64,000 nucleotides of DNA from Gallaecimonas pentaromativorans (GCF_003751625.1 NZ_RJUL01000007.1:186001-250000), one strand, 5' to 3'. Shown: positions 35,781 through 43,866, counted from the first letter of the stretch. The notes: a model not told the origin generated them from the letters alone. Translations and numbers: made by a program.

Positions 35781-35989
35781 AAGGGCTGCCTGCTGCCGGA
35801 AAAAGGTGCCTCTAGCATAAGCAGCCGGCGCCTTTTTGCCAGCGACTTTTTAGCGCCAGCGCCGCGGTGGCAAGGCGCTATGCACGGTGCGTCAAAAAAT
35901 TGGCCTTTGGCGGTTTTCTTTTGATTCAGGCTTTGATAAATCATGTAGTTAGAAGGCGCGCTGGCGCCATCAGGGAATAGAGCAGGAAG

Positions 35990-36733
35990 ATGCCACAAGC
36001 AGCCACAGGGTCACCCCGGCGCAATGCGGGCCAGGCCTTTATACAAAACGCCACCGTTACCACCGTTAACAGCACCGACGCCTTTGCCATGATTGAGCAC
36101 GGCGGCGCGCTGGATTTGCACATCACCACCCCGGTGGGCAGCCAATACCATTGCTCCACGGTGCTGATTGGCAAACACGGTACCCGCTGCCTGCTGCTGG
36201 AAGTGCCGGATATTCCCGCCGACGACTTCAACTACTTCTTCCAAGACGGCTTTTGGATAAACGTACGGGCCATCTCGCCCCGTGGCGAAGGGGCCGAGCT
36301 GCACTTTCGCAGCCAGCTGTTGCATCAGGTTAAAGATCCGCTGCCGATGCTGCTGCTGTCGGTGCCCACCTCGGTCAAGGTGACCCAGCTCAGAAAAGAG
36401 CCCCGGTTCGAGGTGAAACTGCCCGGCAAGGTGATTTTGGAGAGCCACAAAAGCGATTGCGAGCTGCGGGATTTATCCAAAAGCGGCTGCCGCTTTGTCA
36501 CCCCGCCCCTTGGCAGAACCTTTCAGCTGGGAGACCAGCTCACCCTCAGCATCTTTGCCAACAGCCAAAAGACCCAGGTGTTTGCCCCGCTGCAAGGCTC
36601 GGTGTGCAACCTGCAACGCTCCTTGCACTACGCCCTTTACGGCCTGAAGTTCGACGAAGAAGGGGCCAATGCCGCCAGGGCGCTGCTTAACCGCCTGAAA
36701 TTCAACGGCAGCAAGCTGACGCTACCAGCCTGA
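35990..36733 (+). CDS. PilZ-domain protein (YcgR-like c-di-GMP receptor)
   Basis: 247 residues. N-terminal YcgR-like domain (about 20-130) followed by PilZ. Both c-di-GMP motifs are present: the RxxxR arm LRKEPRFEVKLPG (about 133) and DLSKSGCRF (DxSxxG, about 160). YcgR-type proteins slow flagellar motors when c-di-GMP is high. No flagellar genes are nearby, so the target is open. Two GGDEF-type proteins occur elsewhere in the window. Confidence 0.9.
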   Translation: MPQAATGSPRRNAGQAFIQNATVTTVNSTDAFAMIEHGGALDLHITTPVGSQYHCSTVLIGKHGTRCLLLEVPDIPADDFNYFFQDGFWINVRAISPRGEGAELHFRSQLLHQVKDPLPMLLLSVPTSVKVTQLRKEPRFEVKLPGKVILESHKSDCELRDLSKSGCRFVTPPLGRTFQLGDQLTLSIFANSQKTQVFAPLQGSVCNLQRSLHYALYGLKFDEEGANAARALLNRLKFNGSKLTLPA

Positions 36734-36744
36734 CGGCCACAAAA

Positions 36745-36768
36745 AAGCCTCCCGGTGGGAGGCTTTTT
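36745..36768. terminator. Bidirectional intrinsic terminator
   Basis: AAGCCTCCC-GGT-GGGAGGCTT with A-run and T-run, between the PilZ gene (+) and the malate-synthase-like gene (-). Confidence 0.9.
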
Positions 36769-36781
36769 CACAACGGCGCCC

Positions 36782-37354
36782 TTACAGGGTGAAGCTGTAA
36801 TCCAGGTAGTAATCGGCGCCGCATTTGGCGGTAAATTCTTTGTCTTCCATCATCGCCTGGGGCTTGCCGTCGCCCTTTATCAGGCTTATCCAGTGGCGCA
36901 TGGCGGCCATGCTGGGGGGCAGGGCCGGGCCCTGGCTGAAGGTGGTGCAGCTTTCCAGTTGGATATCTTCAATTTCCACCAGTTCCACGGCGCCGCTGCC
37001 CTTGCGGCAACCCAGTGACAACTCCAGGTGGCAGCCGCTGCCATCGCGCAGCAAGATGGCGCAGGGGTCTTCCTTCTCGCCGCTAAAGGCCACGAAGTGG
37101 CTGGCGTCTTTGAGGCCGCAATGGCTGCCGTCTTTGAAGTAGGCCAGCAGGTGGCGGTAATCGATGACGTAGCAGGTTACGTCCTGGTGGGAGCCGGCAT
37201 CGAGGGGGAACAGGTTGTCCAGCACCGCTTTGGCTTTGAGCTGCTTTTCGCTTTGCTCGCCGGCGCTTACCGCTTCCACCGCAAAGATGGCCTCGGCGAT
37301 AACGGGTTTGTGCTGGTCGTGCAGGTCTGTTCTGTTCAATGCGGGCATGTTCAT
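36782..37354 (-). CDS. Free-standing malate synthase G-like insertion domain protein
   Basis: 190 residues. Residues about 45-165 align by eye with the alpha/beta insertion region of malate synthase G: VLDNLFPLDAGSHQDVTCYVID, LKDASHFVAFSGEKEDPCAILLRDG and a final MRHWISLIKGDG matching GlcB YRNWLGLMKGD. The TIM barrel with the catalytic Asp and Arg is absent, and the text between ends differently from real GlcB. The start has GAGGT upstream. It lies beside the DUF3612 regulator, divergently, so a regulatory link to glyoxylate metabolism is plausible. Not a functional enzyme on its own. Confidence 0.65.
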   Translation of the reverse strand: MNMPALNRTDLHDQHKPVIAEAIFAVEAVSAGEQSEKQLKAKAVLDNLFPLDAGSHQDVTCYVIDYRHLLAYFKDGSHCGLKDASHFVAFSGEKEDPCAILLRDGSGCHLELSLGCRKGSGAVELVEIEDIQLESCTTFSQGPALPPSMAAMRHWISLIKGDGKPQAMMEDKEFTAKCGADYYLDYSFTL

Positions 37355-37440
37355 CTGTGGTTACCTCGTTGAAAGTGTCCTCGTTACTGGGCCGCTGCCC
37401 ACCTGATTTTTCTGCCGCCAGGGCTTTTGAGCGGCTTGTT

Positions 37441-37496
37441 TTGTAGCCTAGCCAAATCCTGACTATAATTTCACAACAAAAATTTCACAGTGTGAA
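37441..37496 (+). promoter_or_regulatory. Promoter and probable autoregulatory operator of the DUF3612 gene
   Basis: TTGTAG (37441-37446), a 17-base spacer and a perfect TATAAT (37464-37469). The predicted start falls inside an operator-like array: TTTCACA at 37469-37475, TTTCACA at 37483-37489 and the palindrome TTCACA-G-TGTGAA at 37484-37496. This overlap suits autorepression by the encoded helix-turn-helix protein. Confidence 0.65.
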
Positions 37497-37505
37497 TTTT
37501 ACAAA

Positions 37506-39035
37506 ATGGCAGTGTCAAAAAGTCTGGTAAGGCAATCCCACTTCCTCGGCACCAAGGTTAGAAACCTGCGTAAAAGCAACAGGTTAACCATGGAAGACCT
37601 GTCATCGCGCTGTATCCGAATCAACCCTGAATACGCGCCGTCGGTGTCTTACCTGTCGATGATTGAACGGGGCAAACGGGTGCCCAGCGTGGAAATGCTG
37701 GAGGTGATTGCCGAGGTTTTTCAAAAAGATGCCAAGTGGTTTTTGGACAACGAACCCGAGCAAAGCAGCGAACTGACCCCCGACAAAGGCAGCCGCGGCG
37801 GCATCAGCGGCATGGCCTTGGAGCCGGGCTTTTTGTTCTCCAACGAGATTTTGCAAATCGCCATTCCCGAGATGCTGTCGCAAACCGGCATCACCGGCCG
37901 CCAGTTCGCTCACCTGCTGATCCGCGCCCACCAGGAAAACCTGCAAAACCACTTCCCCAACCTGGAACGGGCCGCCGAAGACATAGGCCAAAAGCGCCTT
38001 AACCTGGCGGTGGACGACTTGCTGGCCATGGCCAAGGCCCAGGGCCTGAGCATCCGCTGGGTAAAAAGGCCCCCCAAAGAGGTGGTGGACGAACTGGGCA
38101 ACAGCGCCAAGCAGTTGGTGACCTCCTTCTTTGAGCCCCCCGGCACCCTCTACCTCAACGAAGTGCTGCGCCAATACCCCACCCGCCTCAAGTACGACTT
38201 GGCGGTGTATATCGGCCACAAGGTGCTGCACAGCACCGACACCCTGCAAAGCGTGCTGGCCATCGGCAATACCCAGCCCTGGGAAGAAACCCCCGACAGC
38301 CAACCCACCTCCGATCTCAACGCCCAGGACATACTGCAAGCCTGGCGGGATTTCGAGTCCAGCTTCTTTGCCGGCGCCCTGTTGTGCCCCAAGGTGCCCT
38401 TTCGGCAACTGTTGGACCGCAACGGCTACGAGATAGACGTACACACCAAGGCCGGGGTGTCGCCGTCGGTGGCGATGCGGCGGATGACGGTGGTCTCCCC
38501 CTACCCGCACTGGCATTACTTCGATGCCTACGGCCCAGGCAAACTCAAGGCGGTGTACCGAGGCAACGGCATCCCCCTGCCCTGGGGCAACATGCGCAAG
38601 GTCAACGACCCTTGCCAGCACTGGGCGGTGTTTCGCCGGCTCAGTGAAGCCCACGCCAGCAGCCAAAGCTCGGCGCAGATCTCCATTCTCAACGTCGGCG
38701 ACCAGCCCCGCATTTACTGCTGTGAATCGGTGAACGTGATTGACCCGGCCGGCAACAACCGGGTGCTGTGCGCCGGTATCGACCTGCTACCCGCCCTCGC
38801 CGCCCAGGGCTTTGCAGCAGACGCCATCGCCCAAGAACTCAAAGCCTCCTGCGTGAAAAACGGCGGCAGCACCGCCATACCCAACCCCATCAAAAAAGAG
38901 CTGCGCACCGTCGCTAAGATTTTGAATATCAACTGGATAGAAAGAGGCATCGACACCGAAGCCCGCCTTATCTGCTCCCGAGGCGCGGTCTGCCCCAGAA
39001 AGCCCAGCTGCTATGCAGGGTGCGGTGAGGGCTAG
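37506..39035 (+). CDS. DUF3612/ScfR-type helix-turn-helix regulator
   Basis: 509 residues. XRE helix-turn-helix at about 14-70 (LGTKVRNLRKSNRLTMEDLSSRC, SYLSMIERGKRVPSVEMLEVIAEVF), a central IrrE-like segment in which HExxH is degenerate (HKVLH), and a C-terminal domain ending CSRGAVCPRKPSCYAGCGEG, a possible Cys cluster. This matches the DUF3612 regulators, related to RamB/ScfR acyl-CoA-responsive regulators of glyoxylate and propionate pathways. aceA/aceB themselves are not here. No Shine-Dalgarno is evident before ATG 37506. Confidence 0.85.
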   Translation: MAVSKSLVRQSHFLGTKVRNLRKSNRLTMEDLSSRCIRINPEYAPSVSYLSMIERGKRVPSVEMLEVIAEVFQKDAKWFLDNEPEQSSELTPDKGSRGGISGMALEPGFLFSNEILQIAIPEMLSQTGITGRQFAHLLIRAHQENLQNHFPNLERAAEDIGQKRLNLAVDDLLAMAKAQGLSIRWVKRPPKEVVDELGNSAKQLVTSFFEPPGTLYLNEVLRQYPTRLKYDLAVYIGHKVLHSTDTLQSVLAIGNTQPWEETPDSQPTSDLNAQDILQAWRDFESSFFAGALLCPKVPFRQLLDRNGYEIDVHTKAGVSPSVAMRRMTVVSPYPHWHYFDAYGPGKLKAVYRGNGIPLPWGNMRKVNDPCQHWAVFRRLSEAHASSQSSAQISILNVGDQPRIYCCESVNVIDPAGNNRVLCAGIDLLPALAAQGFAADAIAQELKASCVKNGGSTAIPNPIKKELRTVAKILNINWIERGIDTEARLICSRGAVCPRKPSCYAGCGEG

Positions 39036-39525
39036 GCGTACGCCACTTTTGGGAAATTTTTAATGCCAGCCAGTTTACCCGTCGTTTTGATGTGGTTATG
39101 GTGGGTCTGTGGCGCTTATCTCGCTGAGTAATATGGGGATTTGACGCGGACAAACACGAGAAACTTGCCTTCTACTCGGTGACTCGCCAGGGAAGGTTTT
39201 CTAACATTGAGCCAAGTCATAACAAGGATGTGATCAGCATTTTGGGGGCTGTAACTCAAGGGCGGTAGCGTGCTGATAAACGGCTAACTTAACATGCATA
39301 TCAATATGATAAATAAGGTTTTTTAGGGTTAGTTAGGCTATACGGTACATTCCCTTTATCACCCGGAATGTTCGGACAGTCCGTGATCCCCACCCTTAAA
39401 GCCATTGTAGGCACGACAATTTTCGAGTTTGTTCCTGACAAACTTGTCGCCCCGGTAGCTTTGCCGCACAAAGTCAGCAGGACTGCCATTAAATTTGGCT
39501 AAATTGAGGGATTTTAGCATAACCT
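39036..39525. other. 490-base boundary segment before the A+T-rich island
   Basis: Base composition falls from G+C-rich to A+T-rich across this stretch. No terminator for the DUF3612 gene is obvious. An open frame on the + strand, 39368-39502 (44 codons from ATG, beginning MFGQSVIPTLK), ends 23 bases before the next gene but has no recognisable family or good ribosome site. The overlapping minus-strand frame at 39301-39489 also lacks support. No direct repeat marking an insertion edge was recognised. Confidence 0.5.
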
Positions 39526-40500
39526 ATGAGTAAAGTTAGGATTCATGTTCCAACAATTAAGTTTGATGATATTGGCTTTCATCAAATTCTAAAGATATTC
39601 GAAAAAATAACATCTGAACCTAAAAATAACTTTGATTTTGATTTTTCTAAATGCTCCAGGCTTGATCATCACGGAGTGGTTTTATTAGGTGGTCTTTCTC
39701 GGTACGTGAATTTTCAAAACACGAGACTTACTAGATCTTTAATTGCAATGTTAAAAGCTGAGCCGCTCGCAACTGCTGGAGTAATGTTCGATGTAAACTC
39801 AATGAGTGACTTGATTCGAGAAAAACTAATCGAGAATAATTTCCTCAGTCATTTCACACAACATAATTTCAATGGATACGCATCAGGTGATTATATAGGC
39901 TACCGAGAACATAAAAATCATTTGAATGAAGATAACATTGCAGAGCATTTAAGTGAACAGTGGTTGTCTGATGACAAGGTAAACTTTAGTGTTACCTTAA
40001 AGGAAGTCTTGATAAGTAAGATATTTGAAATTTTTATGAATGCTTACGGGCATGGCGCTTCTGTGCAAGACCTAAGTGAATTAGGTGTCTACAGTTGTGG
40101 TCAGTTTGACCGGAAGGAGAAGACACTTTGCTTGAGTGTTTTAGACTTTGGACCTGGGATTGCCTCTAATGTTCGGAAGTTTAAAGAAGATATCAAAGAT
40201 GATGTTACTGCCATGCAGTGGGCTCTTGTCAAGGGGCATTCTACTGGTACTGATAGTGTAAAGGCCGGCATGCCACGAGGCTTAGGATTCGACTTGCTAG
40301 GTGAATTTGTTAAACTTAACGAGGGTGAGATCAGAATTTACAGTAACGAGGCTTATGCACAGATCAGTAAAGGAAGAGATTTTATTGTTACTAGCCATGG
40401 ACTTAACTTTCCGGGAACATTGGTAAGCATCAAGATAAACTGTGACGACAGACACTATCGTTTTAAATCAGAAGTCAGTAATCAGGTTAAATATTTTTAG
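39526..40500 (+). CDS. STAS-like/HATPase fusion protein, first gene of a candidate partner-switch module
   Basis: 324 residues. Residues about 30-100 resemble a STAS fold (FDFSKCSRLDHHGVVLLGGL), with DHHG where anti-anti-sigma factors have the phosphorylated DSSG. Residues about 150-310 form a histidine-kinase-type ATPase: N-box ISKIFEIFMNAYGHGA, G1 LSVLDFGPGIASN, G2 PRGLGFDLLGEFV. There is no phospho-acceptor His domain, so it is likely a Ser/Thr kinase or ATP switch of the SpoIIAB type. Codons are far more A+T-rich than in flanking genes. Directly followed by a DUF4325 and a PIN gene. Confidence 0.8.
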   Translation: MSKVRIHVPTIKFDDIGFHQILKIFEKITSEPKNNFDFDFSKCSRLDHHGVVLLGGLSRYVNFQNTRLTRSLIAMLKAEPLATAGVMFDVNSMSDLIREKLIENNFLSHFTQHNFNGYASGDYIGYREHKNHLNEDNIAEHLSEQWLSDDKVNFSVTLKEVLISKIFEIFMNAYGHGASVQDLSELGVYSCGQFDRKEKTLCLSVLDFGPGIASNVRKFKEDIKDDVTAMQWALVKGHSTGTDSVKAGMPRGLGFDLLGEFVKLNEGEIRIYSNEAYAQISKGRDFIVTSHGLNFPGTLVSIKINCDDRHYRFKSEVSNQVKYF

Positions 40501-40509
40501 GAGTTTGCA

Positions 40510-40848
40510 ATGAAAATAGTAAAAGTATTTGATTTGGTAGGTAAAAATGCTATATCTATGCAAAGTGGCACTAAGCTACATGATGCTATTTACAAAAGCT
40601 TGATGAATGATGAGTTCATTGAATTAGATTTTTCTGGTGTTTTATTATATGCGTCACCATTTTTCAATGCTTCTATTGGAATTTTGCTGAATGATATCAC
40701 GATTGACCGATTAACAAGAAACTTAAAGATAACCAATTGTAGTGATGTTGGAATTGGGCTATTAAACGCGGTTATTCAGAATGCTCTCCAGTTTTATGGA
40801 GGAGATAAAACGGTGTCGGATACTCTTAATAAACATGAAAAAGAGTAA
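40510..40848 (+). CDS. Stand-alone STAS-like protein (DUF4325)
   Basis: 112 residues. Core IELDFSGVLLYASPFFNASIGILLNDI fits DUF4325/STAS-like domains. The Ser in YASP occupies the place of the phospho-Ser of SpoIIAA. The ribosome site AGGAG overlaps the stop of the upstream ATPase gene, so the two are co-translated. Known STAS proteins bind their cognate kinase and are released on phosphorylation. By analogy it would partner the HATPase upstream and control the PIN protein downstream; that is inference. Confidence 0.75.
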   Translation: MKIVKVFDLVGKNAISMQSGTKLHDAIYKSLMNDEFIELDFSGVLLYASPFFNASIGILLNDITIDRLTRNLKITNCSDVGIGLLNAVIQNALQFYGGDKTVSDTLNKHEKE

Positions 40849-40853
40849 CAGGA

Positions 40854-41432
40854 ATGAATAGAGTTTTTGACATTAAGCGTAACATTGAACTTCATCATAG
40901 CGATAGGTTTTTTGTAGATACCAATGTCTGGTTTTGGTTTACTTACGCTGCATCAAATGAAATTAATCCGGTAAATTATCCTGTTAGATATCAGATTGAA
41001 AAGTATCCTCTTTTTATAGAAAAGATTCTAGATAAAGGTGCTAAGCTGTATCACAGCCCTCTAGTATTATCGGAATTAACAAATATCATTGAAAAAACCG
41101 AGTATAATAGCTACAAAAATTCACATCGCCTGCATAATCTAACTCGAAAAGATTTTCGAGACATAGAAGAAAAAAGAAAAAAAGTTATGCTTGAAGTTTC
41201 TAATTCCTGGGCTCAAATCACATCTATGTCTGAAGCTTTGGAGCTTACAATTAATTCGGATTTAGCAGATTTCGCCTTAAAAACACTTAATGCTCATTCT
41301 CTGGATGCTTATGACGCATTCTATATTCGCTCAATGTCAGAGTATCAAATAAGTAAAATTATCACTGATGATAGAGATTTCCAAAGCTTAGACTTGGAGC
41401 TTTATACGGCGAATAACATGTTAATTAGTTGA
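40854..41432 (+). CDS. PIN-domain nuclease
   Basis: 192 residues. PIN acidic residues are all visible: Asp in RFFVDTNVWFWF (about 22), Glu in LVLSELTNIIE (about 75), Asp in SLDAYDAFYIRS (about 147) and Asp in IITDDRDFQSLD (about 170). An RNase of the VapC fold is expected. Unlike VapC toxins (about 130 residues) it is longer, with a Lys/Arg/Glu-rich helix at about 95-120, and no VapB-like antitoxin precedes it. Starts 5 bases after the DUF4325 stop. Confidence 0.82.
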   Translation: MNRVFDIKRNIELHHSDRFFVDTNVWFWFTYAASNEINPVNYPVRYQIEKYPLFIEKILDKGAKLYHSPLVLSELTNIIEKTEYNSYKNSHRLHNLTRKDFRDIEEKRKKVMLEVSNSWAQITSMSEALELTINSDLADFALKTLNAHSLDAYDAFYIRSMSEYQISKIITDDRDFQSLDLELYTANNMLIS

Positions 41433-41467
41433 ACCATAGATATATGGAGTAAAATATAAAGAAAATC

Positions 41468-41632
41468 CATCTTCTGAGTAACCAAAGTCCAATTTTCTCA
41501 ATGCATCGCCTGTGCAGTATTAATCAGCCTTAAAGGGTGTTTTCTTCGCTCTGATACCGCGTTTTGTCGTTAAAAACGCAAATCCAAGACGAGCAAGATT
41601 ATCAGCGACTACTGAAAGCATATGAGTGTCGC
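41468..41632. repeat. Composite repeat, copy 1
   Basis: Begins with CATCTTCTGAGTAACC (41468-41483) and, 79 bases on, has an 85-base block at 41547-41632 (TTAAAAACGCAAAT, AGATTATCAGCGA, ATGAGTGT). Both parts recur in the same order and spacing at 45122-45287. The rest of the gap 41433-41935 shows no gene. Confidence 0.75.
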
Positions 41633-41935
41633 CAAAACATGTCCCCCATTTCCAGAGTGATTTTACAATAAATTCCTTATCTTATACCTATGATTCCATA
41701 TTAATTTCAACGTTACCATCCAAGGATGACTAAGTGGACTACTCGCTAGGGCGCGAGCATAGTTTGTAAAATTTCGTAACAACTATGCAGTATCTACACT
41801 TGCTTTAGGAAAAAGCCAGTAAGGCGTATACCTGACTGCAAGTTTATGTTGATTTAAGGGGTTAAAATTCAATTTAGGTGTACTTTAACAAAGTATAATC
41901 CCGCCCTGGACTACTCGCGTTACTCAATACAAGAA

Positions 41936-42502
41936 TTGCAAGAAAGCTTAAGCAGCATTGATAAGTATAAATACCCAGAGCGATATCAGGAGCTGCTGAA
42001 AGAATTTTCGTCAAGAAAAGAAGAAGTTGAGCAATATCGAAAGCATGAAAAAGAGAAAATCACTGTAACCGTAAATAATCGCTTGAAAATTCTGGCATGG
42101 GTTCAGATCATCACTTGCCTTGGATTTATCTTCGCCGGATTCACTAGCCTATTACAGCAATTTACACTATTTAACTTTGCATTATTCTTGGGGACTTCAA
42201 CGCTCAATGGATTGGCAGGCTACTTTCTCTTAAGGCGAAAGCGGCTTGGTTTCCAATTGTCGTATTTTAACCAGATTGCCCAGTTATTCTGGTTCAATTT
42301 TGGATCCATCTATTACGCATACTCTGGGTTAATATATCTGGTAGTAGTTATCCAAAATGGAATCGGTATCAAAGCATCGCTATTCAGTCCATCATTCCAA
42401 TTTCTATTGGGTAATAACTTGGGCTTTGGTGTTGGCATCGACTTGGTTCCATTGTTTTTCATATGGTTATTAAGTAGTTGTCATACCGAGAAAGATATAT
42501 AG
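41936..42502 (+). CDS. Small membrane protein of unknown function, start uncertain
   Basis: 188 residues if started at TTG 41936. N-terminal soluble part IDKYKYPERYQELLKEFSSRKEEVEQYRKH is coiled-coil-like, followed by about four transmembrane helices (ILAWVQIITCLGFIFAGF, FALFLGTSTLNGLAGYFLL, FGSIYYAYSGLIYLVVV, LVPLFFIWLLSS). The frame stays open upstream to 41858 (encoding KYNPALDYSRYSIQEL, which reads like true protein) but has no ATG, so the 5' end may be truncated by the repeat-rich DNA. No family recognised. Confidence 0.6.
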   Translation: MQESLSSIDKYKYPERYQELLKEFSSRKEEVEQYRKHEKEKITVTVNNRLKILAWVQIITCLGFIFAGFTSLLQQFTLFNFALFLGTSTLNGLAGYFLLRRKRLGFQLSYFNQIAQLFWFNFGSIYYAYSGLIYLVVVIQNGIGIKASLFSPSFQFLLGNNLGFGVGIDLVPLFFIWLLSSCHTEKDI

Positions 42503-42662
42503 AGAATAGAACATCTACGTGATTTTAAATAGAATGGGGTTGGCTTTATAACACTTTTTATTTTGTATTTTCGGGAGTGACAGCAGTAACAGGCGACACC
42601 CATCTTTTGAGTACGTTATTCTTTTCTCGCCGCACTCCATACCTGAGCTATCAAGGTAATAC

Positions 42663-43178
42663 ATGCGCAAACTTCTCATTTTTACTTTATTCTTGTGCAG
42701 CAACTTGTGCGCTCAGGATTTAGTTTCATTGTATGAAGAAAGTGGGGTTACAGCCCCAACCTTTTTTGACAAATCCCATTATAAGAGCAATGAATATAGC
42801 ACTTTTGGTATCACTGAGATTGGTATTCAGAAAACATCTTGCTTTGGACACTGCCCTGCATTCATGCTCAAAATAAAAACGGATGGTACAGTTTATTACG
42901 AAGGCTACGGCTTTGTTGATAAGCTCGGCCAGCATAACGGTAAATTGAAACGGTCTCAACTTGAAAACATTCTTGCCTACATTAATGAAATTGACTTCAT
43001 GGATCTGCAAGACGTTTACAGTGTTGACATTACTGATCAGCCATCTGTTTACACTATGGTTAAAACACAGTCTCAGCAAAAAATAATCAAGAACTACGCC
43101 AATACTGGCCCAATGACATTATGGGCATTAGAGCAATTAATGACTCAGCTGTTAAACGAAGTAAGATGGTTGGATTAG
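42663..43178 (+). CDS. DUF6438-domain exported protein
   Basis: 171 residues. Signal peptide MRKLLIFTLFLCSNLCAQ. The domain begins GIQKTSCFGHCPAFMLKIKTDGTVYYEGYGFV, the DUF6438 signature with two Cys in CFGHC, and continues HNGKLKRSQLENILAYINEIDF. Function unknown. It is probably periplasmic. Single gene in the repeat-rich island. Confidence 0.8.
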   Translation: MRKLLIFTLFLCSNLCAQDLVSLYEESGVTAPTFFDKSHYKSNEYSTFGITEIGIQKTSCFGHCPAFMLKIKTDGTVYYEGYGFVDKLGQHNGKLKRSQLENILAYINEIDFMDLQDVYSVDITDQPSVYTMVKTQSQQKIIKNYANTGPMTLWALEQLMTQLLNEVRWLD

Positions 43179-43196
43179 CTGTGGTAATTCAGTGAT

Positions 43197-43261
43197 AGGG
43201 GCGTTTCTCAAGGCTAGTTTTTGCATGGTGAATCCGCCATTATTAGATGGGCGTCCTTTTT
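43197..43261. repeat. 62-base direct repeat, copy 1
   Basis: Contains TTTCTCAAGGCTAGTTTTTGC, then CGCCATTATTAGATGGGCGTCC. A diverged copy in the same orientation is at 43989-44051. It sits between the DUF6438 and SUKH genes. Confidence 0.75.
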
Positions 43262-43308
43262 GTTCGAAGAACACTGGTCAAGTGTTCTCTAAAAAAAGGT
43301 GGATGAAT

Positions 43309-43827
43309 ATGGTATTAGACGTGAATGGATGGGCATCCGAAAATAAAAAATTTGATGATGCTGAAGTCAGTAAAATTGAAAAGGAATTGGGAGTTAAGTT
43401 TCCCCAATCCTATATTTCTCTAATGAAAGATTGGAATGGAGGTTACTTGCATGAAGAACATCAGATTTTAATTGAAAATGATGTTCCTGAAGATTTAATC
43501 TACTACCTTGGGGAGAGATTTTGGACGGTTGGCTCAGTAGCTGGAATATCAGCTGATCTAAATAACAGTGAAGGCATAATTAATAAATCTAAAACAGCCC
43601 ATGAATGGGGAATACCAGAAAAGGTAATTGCTTTTGACGGAGATGGTCATACATGGGTAGCTTTTGACTACCGAGATAATCCCGATAAGCCAAAGATTAT
43701 TTTCATTGAGTCTGACGAGCTTTTGTCATTTTTTTTGGCTAGCGATTTTTCAGATTTTATTAGCAAACTCATCCCATCCAGCCAAGTATATGACAATGAT
43801 GGGAATGTCATCTTTGAACAAAAATAA
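43309..43827 (+). CDS. SMI1/KNR4 (SUKH) family immunity-like protein
   Basis: 172 residues from ATG 43309, 6 bases after AGGTGG (an ATG at 43303 is also possible). SUKH features: VSKIEKELGVKFPQSYISLMKDWNGGYL, then VIAFDGDGHTWVAFDYRDNPDKPKIIFIESD and a late FSDFISKL. Such proteins commonly neutralise nuclease or deaminase tips of polymorphic toxins. No cognate toxin is adjacent, so this looks like an orphan immunity gene. Confidence 0.82.
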   Translation: MVLDVNGWASENKKFDDAEVSKIEKELGVKFPQSYISLMKDWNGGYLHEEHQILIENDVPEDLIYYLGERFWTVGSVAGISADLNNSEGIINKSKTAHEWGIPEKVIAFDGDGHTWVAFDYRDNPDKPKIIFIESDELLSFFLASDFSDFISKLIPSSQVYDNDGNVIFEQK

Positions 43828-43850
43828 TAAAACAAGAATAAAAGAGCACT

Positions 43851-43866
43851 CATCTTCTGAGTGACC
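43851..43866. repeat. Inverted-repeat motif, partial copy 2 of the composite repeat
   Basis: CATCTTCTGAGTGACC, with CACTCA/TGAGTG arms around TCTTC. It is shared with 41468 and 45122. The 85-base block that follows the other two copies is not recognisable here. Confidence 0.7.

Noticed and set aside
39301-39502. Small open frames on both strands just before the three-gene system
   Set aside because: No ribosome site, no family pattern, and the two frames overlap each other. They are kept only as a note in the boundary segment.
40854-41432. Simple VapBC toxin-antitoxin reading of the PIN gene
   Set aside because: There is no VapB-like DNA-binding antitoxin. The PIN protein is longer than VapC, and it is coupled to STAS/HATPase genes instead.
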